From Dryas octopetala (Eukaryota; Streptophyta; Magnoliopsida; Rosales; Rosaceae): 64,000 nt of DNA. The notes beneath the pieces were generated by a model. The model was not told where the DNA came from. It was given only the letters and a program-made list of their open reading frames with translations, and searched no databases. Of the stretch, positions 22,501 through 33,800 are shown piece by piece. Location of the stretch: positions 9,488,501 through 9,552,500 of the forward strand of contig OY992840.1 of assembly GCA_963921425.1 (NCBI GenBank), in the 5' to 3' direction. Made by a program: the position numbers and the translations under genes. The stretch's first letter is position 1. Each line of letters opens with the position of its first letter.

Positions 22501-23897
22501 ATTGTCTGTATTTATATGTTTCTTTTACGTGTAGAATGAGACACATGTGAGAAAGAACATTAACTTAATATACATTGTTTGCATATTCTCAATTTTCAGA
22601 ATCTAGCAGTTGTCAATAAAATCTTGAGAAACAACTTAATTTGAACTAAGAATAAATTACTTTTATAGAGTTTTAATCCTTGTAAAAGATGCTTAGACCT
22701 TAATTTCATTATTTAAGAGTGGATTTTCTGAGTAGAATGAAAAGATGTTTTGATTATTAGAAAGTAAATAATGAGATGGGAATGTGTTTTTCCAATTTTA
22801 GTTCAAGTCATATGCAGGTCGGAAAAAATGTTAAAGGGACCACATTTTTAGAGTATATAACTCATTTCATTATATTACGTGACACCAATACCCACCATAA
22901 AATGTGACTGGCTAATGTGATCCATAAGTCCTCTTTCTAAACGTGTAAAACCTTCTGACTCAGCATTTTGCAATAACTAATGGAGTATGGACTAATTGGT
23001 TTCTTCTTGTGCAGTTTCTTGGATAAGGCAGCAATCAAGCCCCCACCAGAAACAGAGAGTGGGACTACTACTATGATGATAAACAAGTGGAGTTTATCAA
23101 CCCTAACCGATGTTGAAGAAGTCAAATTGATCATCAGAATGCTACCCATTTGGGCCACCACCATCATGTTTTGGACAGTCTATGCCCAAATGACCACGTT
23201 CTCAGTGTCACAAGCAACTTCCATGGATCGCCACATTGGCAAGTCCTTTCAAATCCCCCCTGCATCCCTCACTGCTTTCTTTGTGGGCAGCATTCTCTTG
23301 ACTGTCCCAATCTATGACCGATTGATAGTCCCAGCTGCAAGAAAATTACTAAAAAACCCACAAGGCCTAACCCCATTGCAAAGAATTGGGGTTGGCCTTG
23401 TCTTCTCAATCTTTGCAATGGTAGCAGCAGCACTCACAGAATTGAAGCGTTCGAAGGCCGCAAGATCACATGGTTTGACAGATGATCCAAGGGCTGAGAT
23501 CCCACTAAGTGTTTTCTGGCTGGTCCCACAGTTTTTCTTTGTGGGGTCAGGGGAGGCCTTCACATATATAGGGCAGCTTGACTTTTTCTTGAGGGAGTGT
23601 CCTAAAGGAATGAAGACCATGAGCACAGGGCTGTTTTTGAGCACCCTTTCATTAGGGTTTTTCTTTAGCTCTCTATTGGTGACAATTGTGCATAAGGTGA
23701 CTGGGGACAGGAAGCCATGGCTAGCAGACAATCTGAATCAAGGGAAGCTTTATGATTTCTATTGGCTATTGGCAATTTTGAGTGCTTTGAATTTGGTGAT
23801 CTATTTGGGTTGTGCCAAATGGTATGTGTACAAGGACAAGAGGCTTGCTGAGGAGAGCATTGAATTAGAGGAACCAGAGGTTATTGGTCATGCCTAA
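15144..23897 (+). CDS. NPF6.3-like: NRT1/PTR family nitrate transporter (NPF6.3/NRT1.1-like), 5 exons
   Basis: Proton-coupled plasma-membrane transporter of the NPF (MFS/POT) family, about 12 membrane spans. Exons: 15144-15258, 15357-15534, 15661-15700, 15951-16525, 23015-23897. All introns are GT-AG and the total is 1791 nt, giving 596 aa, a normal size. The N-terminus (DAWDYKGRPADR, GGW, AAMIL) is NRT1.1-like. Visible functional residues: ExxER proton-coupling motif E41-ACER45; T101 in GRYLT, equivalent to the phospho-switch Thr of Arabidopsis NRT1.1; K164, whose partner would be E483 in GSGEAF. The nitrate-binding His356 of NRT1.1 is replaced by Tyr359 (FWTVYAQ), so substrate preference may differ. 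Intron 4 is 6489 bp and packed with transposons. The gene converges with the ORP gene downstream. Family is certain; the exact NPF6 orthology is likely but not proven. Confidence 0.95.
15259..15290 (+). repeat. (TA)n microsatellite at splice donor of NPF intron 1
   Basis: Intron 1 opens GTATATAT and continues as an uninterrupted TA run of about 28 bases, ending TATGTCTG. The repeat begins inside the donor site itself. It is likely length-variable between individuals. Confidence 0.85.
16847..18287. mobile_element. MULE-like element with 9-bp target duplication (1.44 kb)
   Basis: Inverted ends AAGGAGTAAAATTTCGG on the left and AAGGAATGAAATTTCG on the opposite strand at the right. They extend as arrays of GGAAATTTCG-like words. 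An exact 9-bp duplication ACTATAACC flanks it (16838-16846, 18288-18296), the length expected of Mutator-like elements. It has no transposase. Between the ends are an AT-rich part, a block at about 17430-17760 that reads like an older repeat, a (CT)n run at 17767-17820, and a GC-rich segment (17821-18240) unlike its surroundings that could be captured host DNA. It lies in intron 4 of the NPF gene. Confidence 0.8.
17767..17821. repeat. (CT)n microsatellite
   Basis: About 54 bases of uninterrupted CT dinucleotide, directly joined to the GC-rich segment of the MULE-like element. Plant 5' leaders often carry such CT runs, so it may have come with captured gene sequence. Confidence 0.9.
18572..19852. 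mobile_element. TIR element with TATGAA flanks (1.28 kb)
   Basis: The left end GAGTGTTGTTATTTGCACAC and the right end, on the opposite strand AAGTGCTGCTATTTACACAC, match at 16 of 20 bases. TATGAA flanks both sides (18566-18571, 19853-19858), with near-match to 8-9 bp around it. The interior is C/T-rich on the left half and G/A-rich on the right, with a (GA)n run at about 19479-19516. A repeated TTCGG-containing motif lies near 19050-19170. No transposase was seen; open frames of up to 196 codons are Ser/Pro/Leu/Thr-rich and not convincing. It is a non-autonomous DNA transposon inside NPF intron 4. Confidence 0.65.
20813..21000. mobile_element. Small MITE, copy 2
   Basis: Related to the element at 5938-6135. 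Inverted ends AATAATGCTAGTTGTCCCA and, on the opposite strand, AGTAATGCTACATTTAC. The interior shares GTATCCAATGTATGAATG with copy 1. It lies in NPF intron 4. Noncoding. Confidence 0.6.
21525..21865. mobile_element. MULE-type MITE, diverged
   Basis: Mirrored ends GATTCCTAATAAGTTTATTT and, on the opposite strand, AATTTCTTATGGGGCC. The core carries GAATCGTTTATTTTTTTAG, AAAAAATTAGATTAATCAG and TGATAAGGATGATTTTTGAA, the same palindromic core seen at 6962-7366. Located in NPF intron 4. Ends are approximate. Confidence 0.5.
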
Positions 23898-24311
23898 TGT
23901 GTACATTTTTCAGTTACTCATCTGTCTCTGTTTTCTTTTCCTTTTCTTTTTCTTTTTTACTTCATAAGCTTGTAATCTTTTATGTACAAAAAGTAAGGAA
24001 TGAAGAAATGAAGAATCATTAAGCTTGTCAAATGATCACCTTCACATTTTTTTAATTTCACACAAGCCAAGGTATTAATTATCTTAGCAGGTTTATATTC
24101 CTCCAATATTGTTCGGCTCATCAAATCTATTCACTAAATAATATGCTAGTGTTTCATCTATTTAAATCCAACTCAATTCTATGTAACTAAGAAGTAAAAG
24201 AAAAAAAAAATCTATGTAACTAAGAAAAATATGGGTCAATTCTAAACTTTATTTATTTTGAGCAAGTAATATACTGACACATCATTTAGTGACGCTATCA
24301 CAATATTACCT
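23898..24311. other. NPF 3' flank
   Basis: Immediately after the TAA stop is a T-rich stretch (CTTTTCTTTTTC) and then GTAAGGAATGAAGAAATGAA, which could serve as a degenerate polyadenylation signal. A clean AATAAA was not seen within 150 bases. No further gene. Confidence 0.4.
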
Positions 24312-24420
24312 CATTTTTTTTTTTTGTGATCTAAAGATGGTGCAATCAAACTCTTGAGATCTCTCTAGCATTATGGAGAGAAATACTACTAGATTAATTA
24401 CTTAATTAGTATCTCACTTG
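24312..24420 (-). mobile_element. SINE (tRNA-derived), copy on minus strand
   Basis: Read on the minus strand it has AATCTAGTAGTATTTCTC (A-box region), GAGATCTCAAGAGTTTGATT (B-box region), then a poly-A tail that appears as the T run at 24312-24326 on the plus strand. It aligns along its length with the SINE at 26687-26788. The head is not sharply defined. Confidence 0.55.
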
Positions 24421-24963
24421 TTCAAAACCCACAAAAGATAGTGGAATATACTGATAAAGTTAGGCTACATTTTGCAGATATATGAGTTGAAGATTAATCT
24501 CATATCCATCATTAAAAAAAAAAACAAAACAAAAAAAGGGAAAACAATAGTTGGGTATATATGATAGGTTTAATAATAGAATATTTACCTTCACATTTAT
24601 AACTAGGAAAAAAATTTGTATGTGATCGACCATTACATCATTACATGAGGTTATTAATTCATGTATTATAACATGGAAGGATGATGGATTTATACTTTAG
24701 GATATAGTTATTAATAAATATGTATTTACTATAATATAAGTGGCTTAGTAACACTGCATGACCGTATGACACGGTGAAAAAGAGTAACTTTCTAACCATT
24801 CTCATCAACCTTGTTTGAATAAAGAAAAATGAAAAATCAGAGTCATGAAGATAATGCAGGATACATCATACATACAATATTTGGGATCAAAATCATGTGA
24901 AGTGCATTAAGTTGTACAGATCACAGTATCAACAACTTCGATAGGATATGATTAAAGAATAAT

Positions 24964-25329
24964 GGGTTAAATATAAAAATAGTCTACGAATTTTACAGTG
25001 AATCTCAATTTGGTCCACTAATTATAAAAAGTGTCAATTTGGTCCACAAACTTTTCAGTTTGTACCAAAATAATACAAACGCTAACTTTCATCCAAAAAT
25101 TAACGGAATTGGTCACATGAAAATGTGATGAACGGACTGAAATACTTCTGAAAATATGGTCACTTGTTATGCACATGATTACTTTTCGTTAAATTTTTCG
25201 ATAGAAGTTAACGTTTGTACTGGTTTGATACAACTTGAAAAGTTTGTGGACCAAACTGACACTTTTTATAGTTAATTAACTAAATTGAGATTCACCGTAA
25301 AGTTTGTGGATCATTTTTATATTTAACCC
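24964..25329. mobile_element. MITE with 9-bp target duplication (366 bp)
   Basis: Inverted ends both read GGGTTAAATATAAAAAT and stay paired for about 130 bases through GTGAATCTCAATTT and TTTGGTCCACAAACTTTT. Flanked by an exact duplication AAGAATAAT (24955-24963, 25330-25338). Noncoding. The duplication length suggests a Mutator-type origin, though the ends differ from the other MULE-type MITEs here. Confidence 0.8.
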
Positions 25330-25559
25330 AAGAATAATATTTCCATATTATAAACCACATGCTAGATGCCGTTGCCCCAAGCCTGGGAAGCATCCTTGTC
25401 TAGTGGAGAACATTGGACCCGGAAAAACATCACTTACCCAAATGGATTTTCACAATTATTCATTAACTCCAATCATACTGGGGCCATTTTTAGGTTCACT
25501 AGAAATAATTATACGAAATAAAATAGGGTATTTTAATTAAAAATCTATATACATGCTAA

Positions 25560-26060
25560 TTACAAATAAATCAATAAAAAATTTTATAATTACATTTTAA
25601 TCAATACACTTTTTCATAATTTCATTTTAGTCACTATTGACCAAAATGAAAAAATATAAATTACAATAAATTAATAAATATACATTATTATTCATATTTA
25701 AATTTATATTAGATTTGGATTTGACTGCTACGCAATAAAACAACTTAAGATTTAGCTCTTGAATTTTGGGCAATAAGCTTCGGAACTCTAATTTTAAACT
25801 CTAAACTTCATTTCTAAACCCTAAACCTCATTTAGCTACCATGTACATTATTTCTATACCCTAAATTAAATTAAGAGCAATATCATAATTTTACGCTCAT
25901 AAGTAATGAAAAAAAAAAGGATGGATAAATTAGTATTTTCCAATGCACTAAAATTTATGACAACATCAAGTGAATTGAACTTAGTTTAGTGACTAAAATG
26001 AAACATAATTTCAAAACTCATTGACCTTTATGAAAAAATAAATTTTATATTAATTATTAT
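25560..26060. repeat. Dispersed AT-rich repeat, copy 1
   Basis: Shares blocks with 41210-41470: TACAAATAAAT(C/T)AATAAAAAA, then TTTGGAACTCTAATT-like and ACCCTAAACCTCATT, then ACCCTAAATTAAATTAA. Order and spacing are the same, so these are two diverged copies of one element. Boundaries and class unknown; no coding capacity seen. Confidence 0.5.
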
Positions 26061-26686
26061 GTAATATTAAAATATTTTATTGATTTAAATATAATTTGCT
26101 ATTACATTTAAATAGTACTGAATTGGCTTTAGGTCTGCAGCACTCAAATTTAAATCTAAAACTTTAAACTCCTATAAACTCTTTTAACTTTTTATAAACT
26201 CCACACAGTCACACAGTCACGCAACTGTGACTAAATGAGTCACACCAATGTGCCAAGCTGACATTTCTAAGAACAAATGCACGTTTTTTTTAATTATGTC
26301 TCCCATTTTTAAGGCCTCATCTTTCTGAAGGCCAAAATAATGCCTAAATTGCCAGCTTTTAATAGTTTGTAAAGACGAGCAACAATCAAAAAATTGGCAA
26401 ATATTAGCTCTCCAATGGGATTCAGATTTAGGATCTTTTATTGTATTTAAAAACTTAAGCTCAAAAAATAAACTATTACTATCAGTATTTCTCTCAATAA
26501 TATTGAACAGATCCCAAAATTGAATATTCACTTCCTCAACTAAACAAGAAAAAAACTCAAAAAATTAAAAATCATTCAGATATCAATTTGATAAGTTGAA
26601 CATCATTATGTGATTTTCAGATTCAGTTTGAACCGTACCAAATTCAACCTGATGATAATAGTACTAGCAAGAACGCTTATACATAA

Positions 26687-26788
26687 TTGACCAACTAGCT
26701 TGTGGTCTAGCGGCATTTCTCACCACAATCTTAGAGAGGTCCCAAATTGAAATTCCTCTCTTCTAGATAAAAAGAAAAAAAAAAAAAC
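26687..26788 (+). mobile_element. SINE with 9-bp target duplication (102 bp)
   Basis: tRNA-derived head with GTGGTCTAGCGGCATTT (A-box-like) and AGAGGTCCCAAATTGAAA (B-box-like), ending in an A-rich tail. TATACATAA is duplicated on both sides (26678-26686, 26789-26797). Length, RNA polymerase III boxes, tail and duplication together define a short plant SINE. A second copy is at 24312-24420. Confidence 0.75.
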
Positions 26789-26900
26789 TATACATAACAG
26801 AATGATGACCAAATTACATCTTTCTTTTTATTAATATGAAAGAAAATACAAATAAATATGAAAATGCTCAGCCAATGGCTAGCACCAAAGGAAAAACTAC

Positions 26901-26901
<1 letters not shown>

Positions 26902-26943
<42 letters not shown>
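26902..26943. repeat. (GA)n microsatellite
   Basis: About 40 bases of uninterrupted GA dinucleotide in the intergenic space between the two convergent genes. Confidence 0.9.
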
Positions 26944-26945
<2 letters not shown>

Positions 26946-27800
26946 CAACTTACACTGAAAATGATAAGATTACAAGGATATATAAGACTACAATCTAACC
27001 ATCAACTTACAGTTAAAAGATAGAATCCTTCGTTTAAACGCCCAGTAGGATCAGTTCTATCAACCTCCCACCAATGTCTTGAACAAATAGACCAAATCTG
27101 GAAACGCCAAGCTATCTATGTGCACAGCTTTGCCTGTGACCATCTCAAGCCATTTAATTTTTCCTGCATTATTAGAAAAGCTACACACAATGAAGTCCTG
27201 ACATTTCTTGAAAACAGGTGCATGTACATATATTATAGTGTTCTTTCTCTAGCTAGTGACATGCATTTATACATTCACAATTATCAAAAAAGAACAAAAA
27301 AATGTCTCAGTATACAACACAGAACAATTTCTATTCTTCTGGTTCCTCTAATACATTGGGTAAACTGTAAGAGGGGTACAAGTGATCAAACTTAGGAGAC
27401 CCAAGCCCAGATATGTAGCATTGCTGCTAATGTAATGTTACTACCACGCCAACTAGCATATTAATCACAGAATAATCTCGCCTTAATTTATATTTATTGA
27501 TAAGTCGGTGCACCATGCAATAAAATGCAATTTTGGCAGTGATTAGTGTGTGTGATGATTGGGAGACAGGTCCTGAACTCCCAAGTAGAGAATCATTGAG
27601 ACAACATTCAGGTTTAACTGTATATAATGTAGAACCCAACTGGTCACCTTTCTTGTACTTTCAGTAGGCTTGTGTCACAAAACTAGTCAGCAGACAGCAT
27701 ATCTAATATTCTAATTTTAGTGGAAAAACTTGTGGAATATTGGAATTTTAAGAATGTATTAACGTAGTTATTCAGAAAATAGTACACACCTGAGTTACAA

Positions 27801-30800
27801 TCAAGACTCTTCTAATGGATCAACAAGGCCTTCATCAAATTCACCGAAAATGTTTGGGCATCCATCCCATTTTCCCTGCTTCCGTGTTTCCCAATAGCCA
27901 CCAACATAGCGGAAAGGTCCATCCTCACCTTCTCTCTGGAACCATCTGGGTTTCCACCCATATTCTTGTAATTTCCTTGACTGTACATCGAGCGTTTGAA
28001 GGATCACCGCCAACATTAATAATTATATAATAATATGAAAGTGAAATCATAAGTCATCTCCTTATATATTAAACAAATTTATCACAAAAAGTGATACAAT
28101 GGAAGCATAGATAAACATTTGCATATTAAAATCAAATGGATGCATCAAATAATTTGCAGGAGTCGCTTTTTCAAATCTGTATGGAGCACAGTGATTCATT
28201 TTAAAGGAGTGAAGGGGAAGAACAACACGAAGCATTTTTTGTCATGTTGAAAGTTGCTGAAGTCACTTCCAATGATTTCCAACAATGATGAAAAAATATT
28301 GCAACTTCTTAACCATCAGTAACGATGAATGATCTCTCACAGCTTTTAGGGGTAAGGGAATGCAAACTAAAAATGCATAAAGTAATAAGGCTGACTCCAA
28401 AGTAAGGTTTTTCCATTGACAGGATTGAGTCTAATGTAAAAAGTGCATTTGACTTCAAGGATATATCATTCATTATTTGCTCCGAACATATAGTATGGAC
28501 TTAAAATTTAATCACATAAAGTATAGGAGAGTAAATTCCTTAAATCGGGAAGAACATAGAGAAACCATATATACTGACCAAGGCAGAAAAATATGAATAA
28601 ACAGATTACCTTCTGCAAGTGTTTCTAAGACCAGTAAAAAGAAAATCAGCCAACTAAGCTTGCATGTAGGTATGTGTGTGCATGCATGCACGCATGCATG
28701 TGTCTAAAAGATATGCAAAGATGCCAAGCATACCATTCTTTGCCTTTTTTCCAACCGCTGTTTCTCTGTGTTTGCCTTTTCATATTCTCCATTCTCCAGA
28801 TGCCGCTGGTCTGGCCTGAGCCTGGAATCCGTGGGAGGGAGCTTCTCCTTAATCCGTGATCAAATACCCGGGATCAGACAAAGCTATAAGAAACCATTAG
28901 AGATGCATATGAGGAAAATGAAAATGCATATGAAACAATTGATTTAATAAATCATGTCTACCTGCAGTCCAGGTGTTAGCTCGTTCAGTGTGATTGCGAA
29001 CGAAGTTAAGTTGTACCGTGTGACATTAGGAGGTTTATTTCTTTTCCACAACAAGGAAGCATCTGAAGAATTGCAATCCTTTGGCTTTCCACTGCCATCA
29101 CCATTAACATAATACATGTTGTCATCCCACTTCCCATATATTGTAGCAAATTTTTTCCCCGTGACATCTTCAACAAATCCATGGACCTATGTGGATGTAG
29201 AATATATAATTGCAATTAATCCAATAATTATGTTAGAAAAAACTCTAAAATTAAAACAGATGGTTCTATCCTGAAGAGTGGCACAAGCTATTGATCAGGC
29301 CAGTAAACAGCAGTGAGAATGTTTCAACATTTACTACCTATTAGTGCACAGCCCTACAAATAAAAACACATCACTAACCTGACGAGGATTTCGGTCAAGA
29401 ATCGACTGCTCTTTGAACTTCAGTTTGCACGAATACTGACGATTGCCTTGTATATGCATTGTACCGTGGTGATCACAATACAATTTACCAAGAATGAGAT
29501 TATATATACTTGTTGTGACCTATTACATGGCATGAAGGCATTTTAGAAAAAATAAATAATAAATAAGGCAAGAAATGATTCAAACAAGCAGTCACTATAC
29601 AGAAAAAACATAATCACACAGATTTGCACACCTTGCTCCACTGGAAAATTTCACCATCGTCAAACTCCACACTCAGAACTCCAACAGGGTCAAGCTGAAT
29701 TGATCTCCCCCAAAATTTTGTGCGGAGATTGCTGTCAGCCCAGAACTTCCACCCTCTACCTTCGCAGTGGCAGGCAATCAGTGTTGGGTGGTGACTGACC
29801 TGTTCCAAGTAAAAATGTATAAATTATTTTGGATTGAGTAAGATAGATTTTGGAATAGTTGCACATTTATATATATCCACTCTGTAAGTCAAGAAAAATC
29901 GTTTAAGGATACAGCCTTTGCTTGCAAATATCAAGTTCTCTAGAAACACTTCGCATTTGTTGACTAATTTTTTCTCTCAATTCTAGTAATAAAACTTCAA
30001 AGTTCTATAAAAGAGGATTTTTTTTGTCCAAAGTTGCATAGTCATTTGACCAAAAGCTTGAACCCTTTTCATCCACATTTTTTTCTCTCTGATAAGTAAG
30101 AACTGTAACCTGTGCCACTATAATTGCCCCATTGAACAAGAGTGGTGGTGTCTGTTTTTTCTTTCTTGTTTTGGAGGGCTCAAGCAGTTTCTATTTTTGT
30201 CAAAAAACTTTCTACTACAGTTTCTATTCCAAAATTGTAGAATCTCTGAAGAAGTTAACGCTTGTTAAAAATTGATGCATATCTCAACCTCAGTTTTCAG
30301 TTATCAGATCTTACTATCAGTTAAAGTTTGATAAACCTATTGCTATTATGAGTTTTGACTCTAGATATTGTTTGATCTTTAGATTCTTACCTTTTCAGAG
30401 AAGAAGCGAATTCCTTTGTCAGGATAGTCAGCTTCATAAGTTTCCCCTAACAAAGGATTGAATGGCTTACAGTGCCGCCCTTCAGATGATGCATATCCAG
30501 AAACCGCAAATGCAGCAACATTTAGAATTCTTTGGAGACTGTTTCCCTGATAACAGAATAAAGGACCAAGAAGTGAGATTCATCAAAGCAATTATAATCC
30601 TTGATGCACTCAAATTATTCAACTGCACTTCATATTCCAGTCAAAGAAAAACTCAGTTTGAATATTCTAATGCAATACGCAACAGACCCAATTAATGTCC
30701 ATGTTCCTCCTGTTGCATACCGCCCAGTACTTTCTACTAGTGATCAATATCAAAACAAATATATTCCACCAAGAGACCCATCAAAAGATGTTAAATTGCA

Positions 30801-33800
30801 AGAATAAAAGAAAACAAACAAAAAAAGTATAACAGGCAATGTTTCAACCACAAAGCTAAATACACTAAGACAGCAATGTATATGAGTTTAGAAGCCCACT
30901 CATTGATCTTACCATTTTTCCATACTCATATGCCCGATCCAAAAGATATGAGTACTCCAAGTCCTCACAACATTTCTGAAGAGATGATATTGGCTCATTA
31001 AAGTAGACAGGGAGACAAACTCGTGTGAGATCCTTTCCCACATTGTCTTTGATTATAGACCAAAGGCTGACCCCTTTCTCCTTCTCAACTGGATTGGGAA
31101 GCTCTTTTCGCCTTTCAATGTGTGGGTATCTAAAATCATAAACTTCCTTCTCAGTTTGCATCTCCTCAGCATTGTCACTTTGACTTTGAGGTTCACTTTG
31201 CTTATTTGTGTTATTTACAACTGCTTTTACAGACCCACAACTTATGCTGGGTTCAGTAAAATGCTCTTTGGTGTCATAAAATGACATTTCATCTTCATCT
31301 GACACTTCCTCAAGCTCTTGTTTCTCAATATCGTCAGATGATTCAGTTGTGCTGCACTCTAAAAACCAGAATATATGTTAGCATGCAAGCAGACATGCTA
31401 AGCAGCAAAATAAAGCCTAAAAATAATGCTCCTAGATGGCAGAAATTTGGACAACTTAAGCTTTGAAAGACAATGACAACAGAAAGAGATGATTCCTCTT
31501 GACCATTTTAAGTCCAAATAAATATACTAACCACCTTTCAAGTTTGATGTGTTGTCAAACTATTAACATCTCAATAGTCAACTAAAAGTCACCTTATATA
31601 TGTTTCATTTACAGATTTCTTTCATGAAGATCCTTGTGGAGGTTTGACCCAATGAATGTATACTCAACAATGCAATCTTTGTTCATTATACAAGGAAATA
31701 TTTTGTATTTAGTACTAGAAAATGATGTGTATCACTATATTAAGTACAAGGAACTATGTTGTATTTAGTACAACAGTATTAGAATGTGGATAGAGCTAAC
31801 ATAAATCATGTGTACCACTATATTTTCCCTGCCCCAAACTGGAAAACTCATGCTTCGTCAATTGGTATTCACCATCTTGAAGTCCAGAGGCTTCAGCTTC
31901 AAAATTTGCTGCCTGCATATGCATAAGCAATCTAATTATGAAATAACAATGAGAGGTCACACAATAATGAACCATTGTAATTTTTATATAATTATATACA
32001 CAAATTCTTTGTGCAGGAACTAAAGAACGGACGTGGGTCTTTTTATGATTTTTTGTCAGTTCTTATTCCATTTTGAACAGGGTTCAACATTTAGGGTAGG
32101 TTTTAACTCTTGAGTTTTAGGCAGAAGTTAAACCTACAATCTAACCGAGGAATGGGAGCTAAAAACCATGATAGTTAAAACCAATTGTCTCAATTGACGA
32201 TTTCCACCCTAAAGTATTAAACCCTGCCAAGAATAAGATCAAAATGTGAAAAAAAAAATTATAAAATATATGCATTAAAGAACGGACATCTAGAGAAAGA
32301 CTAATATTATATATATGTATGTATATGTTACTGGCATTCCAAACGTGAGAACGTAGATGGGAAAAAAATTTGGCCCCACCCACATGGGGGAATCCTGCAG
32401 TTGAAGCTTTTCATATGTGTATATAGCATTACCAAGCTGTCAATTAATACTACACATTAAAACATGCTTCTACCTGATCAATGGTATGTCTAGTAAGAAA
32501 ACATTGCATATACATGTACCCAAATTGAAAAGGAGAACATCCAGATAATTTAATTAGTGATATCCAATTCTACTATGCATGTATTTATAAAGCAGTCTTT
32601 GATCTTCCAGGAATTGAGGAAATGGAAATTATCAATTTTCTGTAATGGTTTAATCAGTTAGGAAGTCCATTCTAGGAGATTTTAATGACACAGCACTAGG
32701 CAGTCAAGAAAAGTAACTGTAAAATATGCACAGATAAACTCAAGATATTGAGTAAAAAGATAAGAAATGAATGCAGTCCCAAAATGTTACAAACTTCATT
32801 CATAACAAGATCAAAGATTTGGTCAAATTGGTTTTCGGGTGTAACAAATTAAGGACATAGTCAGTTCCAACTTCCAATCAAGAGGAAGATCTTTTATTAA
32901 TTCAAGGAACTAAAAGAATAAAAGTAATAAGATGAAGTTGTAGCTGTGAGAAAAGACAAGATAGCCTACAACTTGGCAAGAAACATGGCCCAACATACAG
33001 AGATATTTCATAAGGCATTTCCGGTGTTTAAAAACCAAGTAACACTGAATAAAGTTCACTTATATTTGAGTTACTGGTTGTCTTGAGACAACCACAACCC
33101 CTTAAATATATATATCATATGCAACCTTTAACTTAACATTGGGAAAGTGTACATGTACCAAAAAATAACTTTGGGAAAGTGTAGCTTACCTCAAGCTGTC
33201 TTAATGTGTCGAGCAAATTAGATCGTTCTTCGCACAGAACCTTAAGCTGTCCTTGTATTTGAGAGAACTCAGAAAGCATTATCTGCTCACAATCCTTTAC
33301 AAGGTTCTCACTGATTCCTTCTTCACGTAGGCGGTTTTTTAGTCTTTCAGTAGATATAGATAAATCAGTAGGAACAACGGAGAGACAGTCATTCAACAAT
33401 CTAAGAGGAAATAGACTCCGAGTTGAAGCCAAAGCTTGAATCCAAGCTGCCCGATCTTTTTTTGAATTAGTTCTTAAATGAAGGGTCTTTGTAGCAGTAA
33501 ATATGTAAAACTTCCTATCGTCGGACTTGCTTTCTCTGAAGGATGAGATCTGCTAAATGAATTCAAAGAAACATCTATTTAGATTATACAAAAAATGTGA
33601 AGTAGTAGCACCATCATAATGTTCAACACAAATATAAATTCATGGTCACTTTACAATATCATTCACACAATGAACAAAATTCAATGATAAAGGAACTATA
33701 AAAGACAGTTGTCTTGTAAAAGAAAAAGAAGAAAAAAATCAACAATTCAGATAACTTAAAAGGCCCTGAAAAGAAAAGCAGGTAATGATACCCAGAAGAG

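Noticed and set aside
26217..26531. 104-codon minus-strand open frame beginning near WDLFNIIERN
   Set aside because: Composition is fairly protein-like but no domain or family is recognisable, there is no supporting exon structure, and it lies among repeats. Left uncalled.
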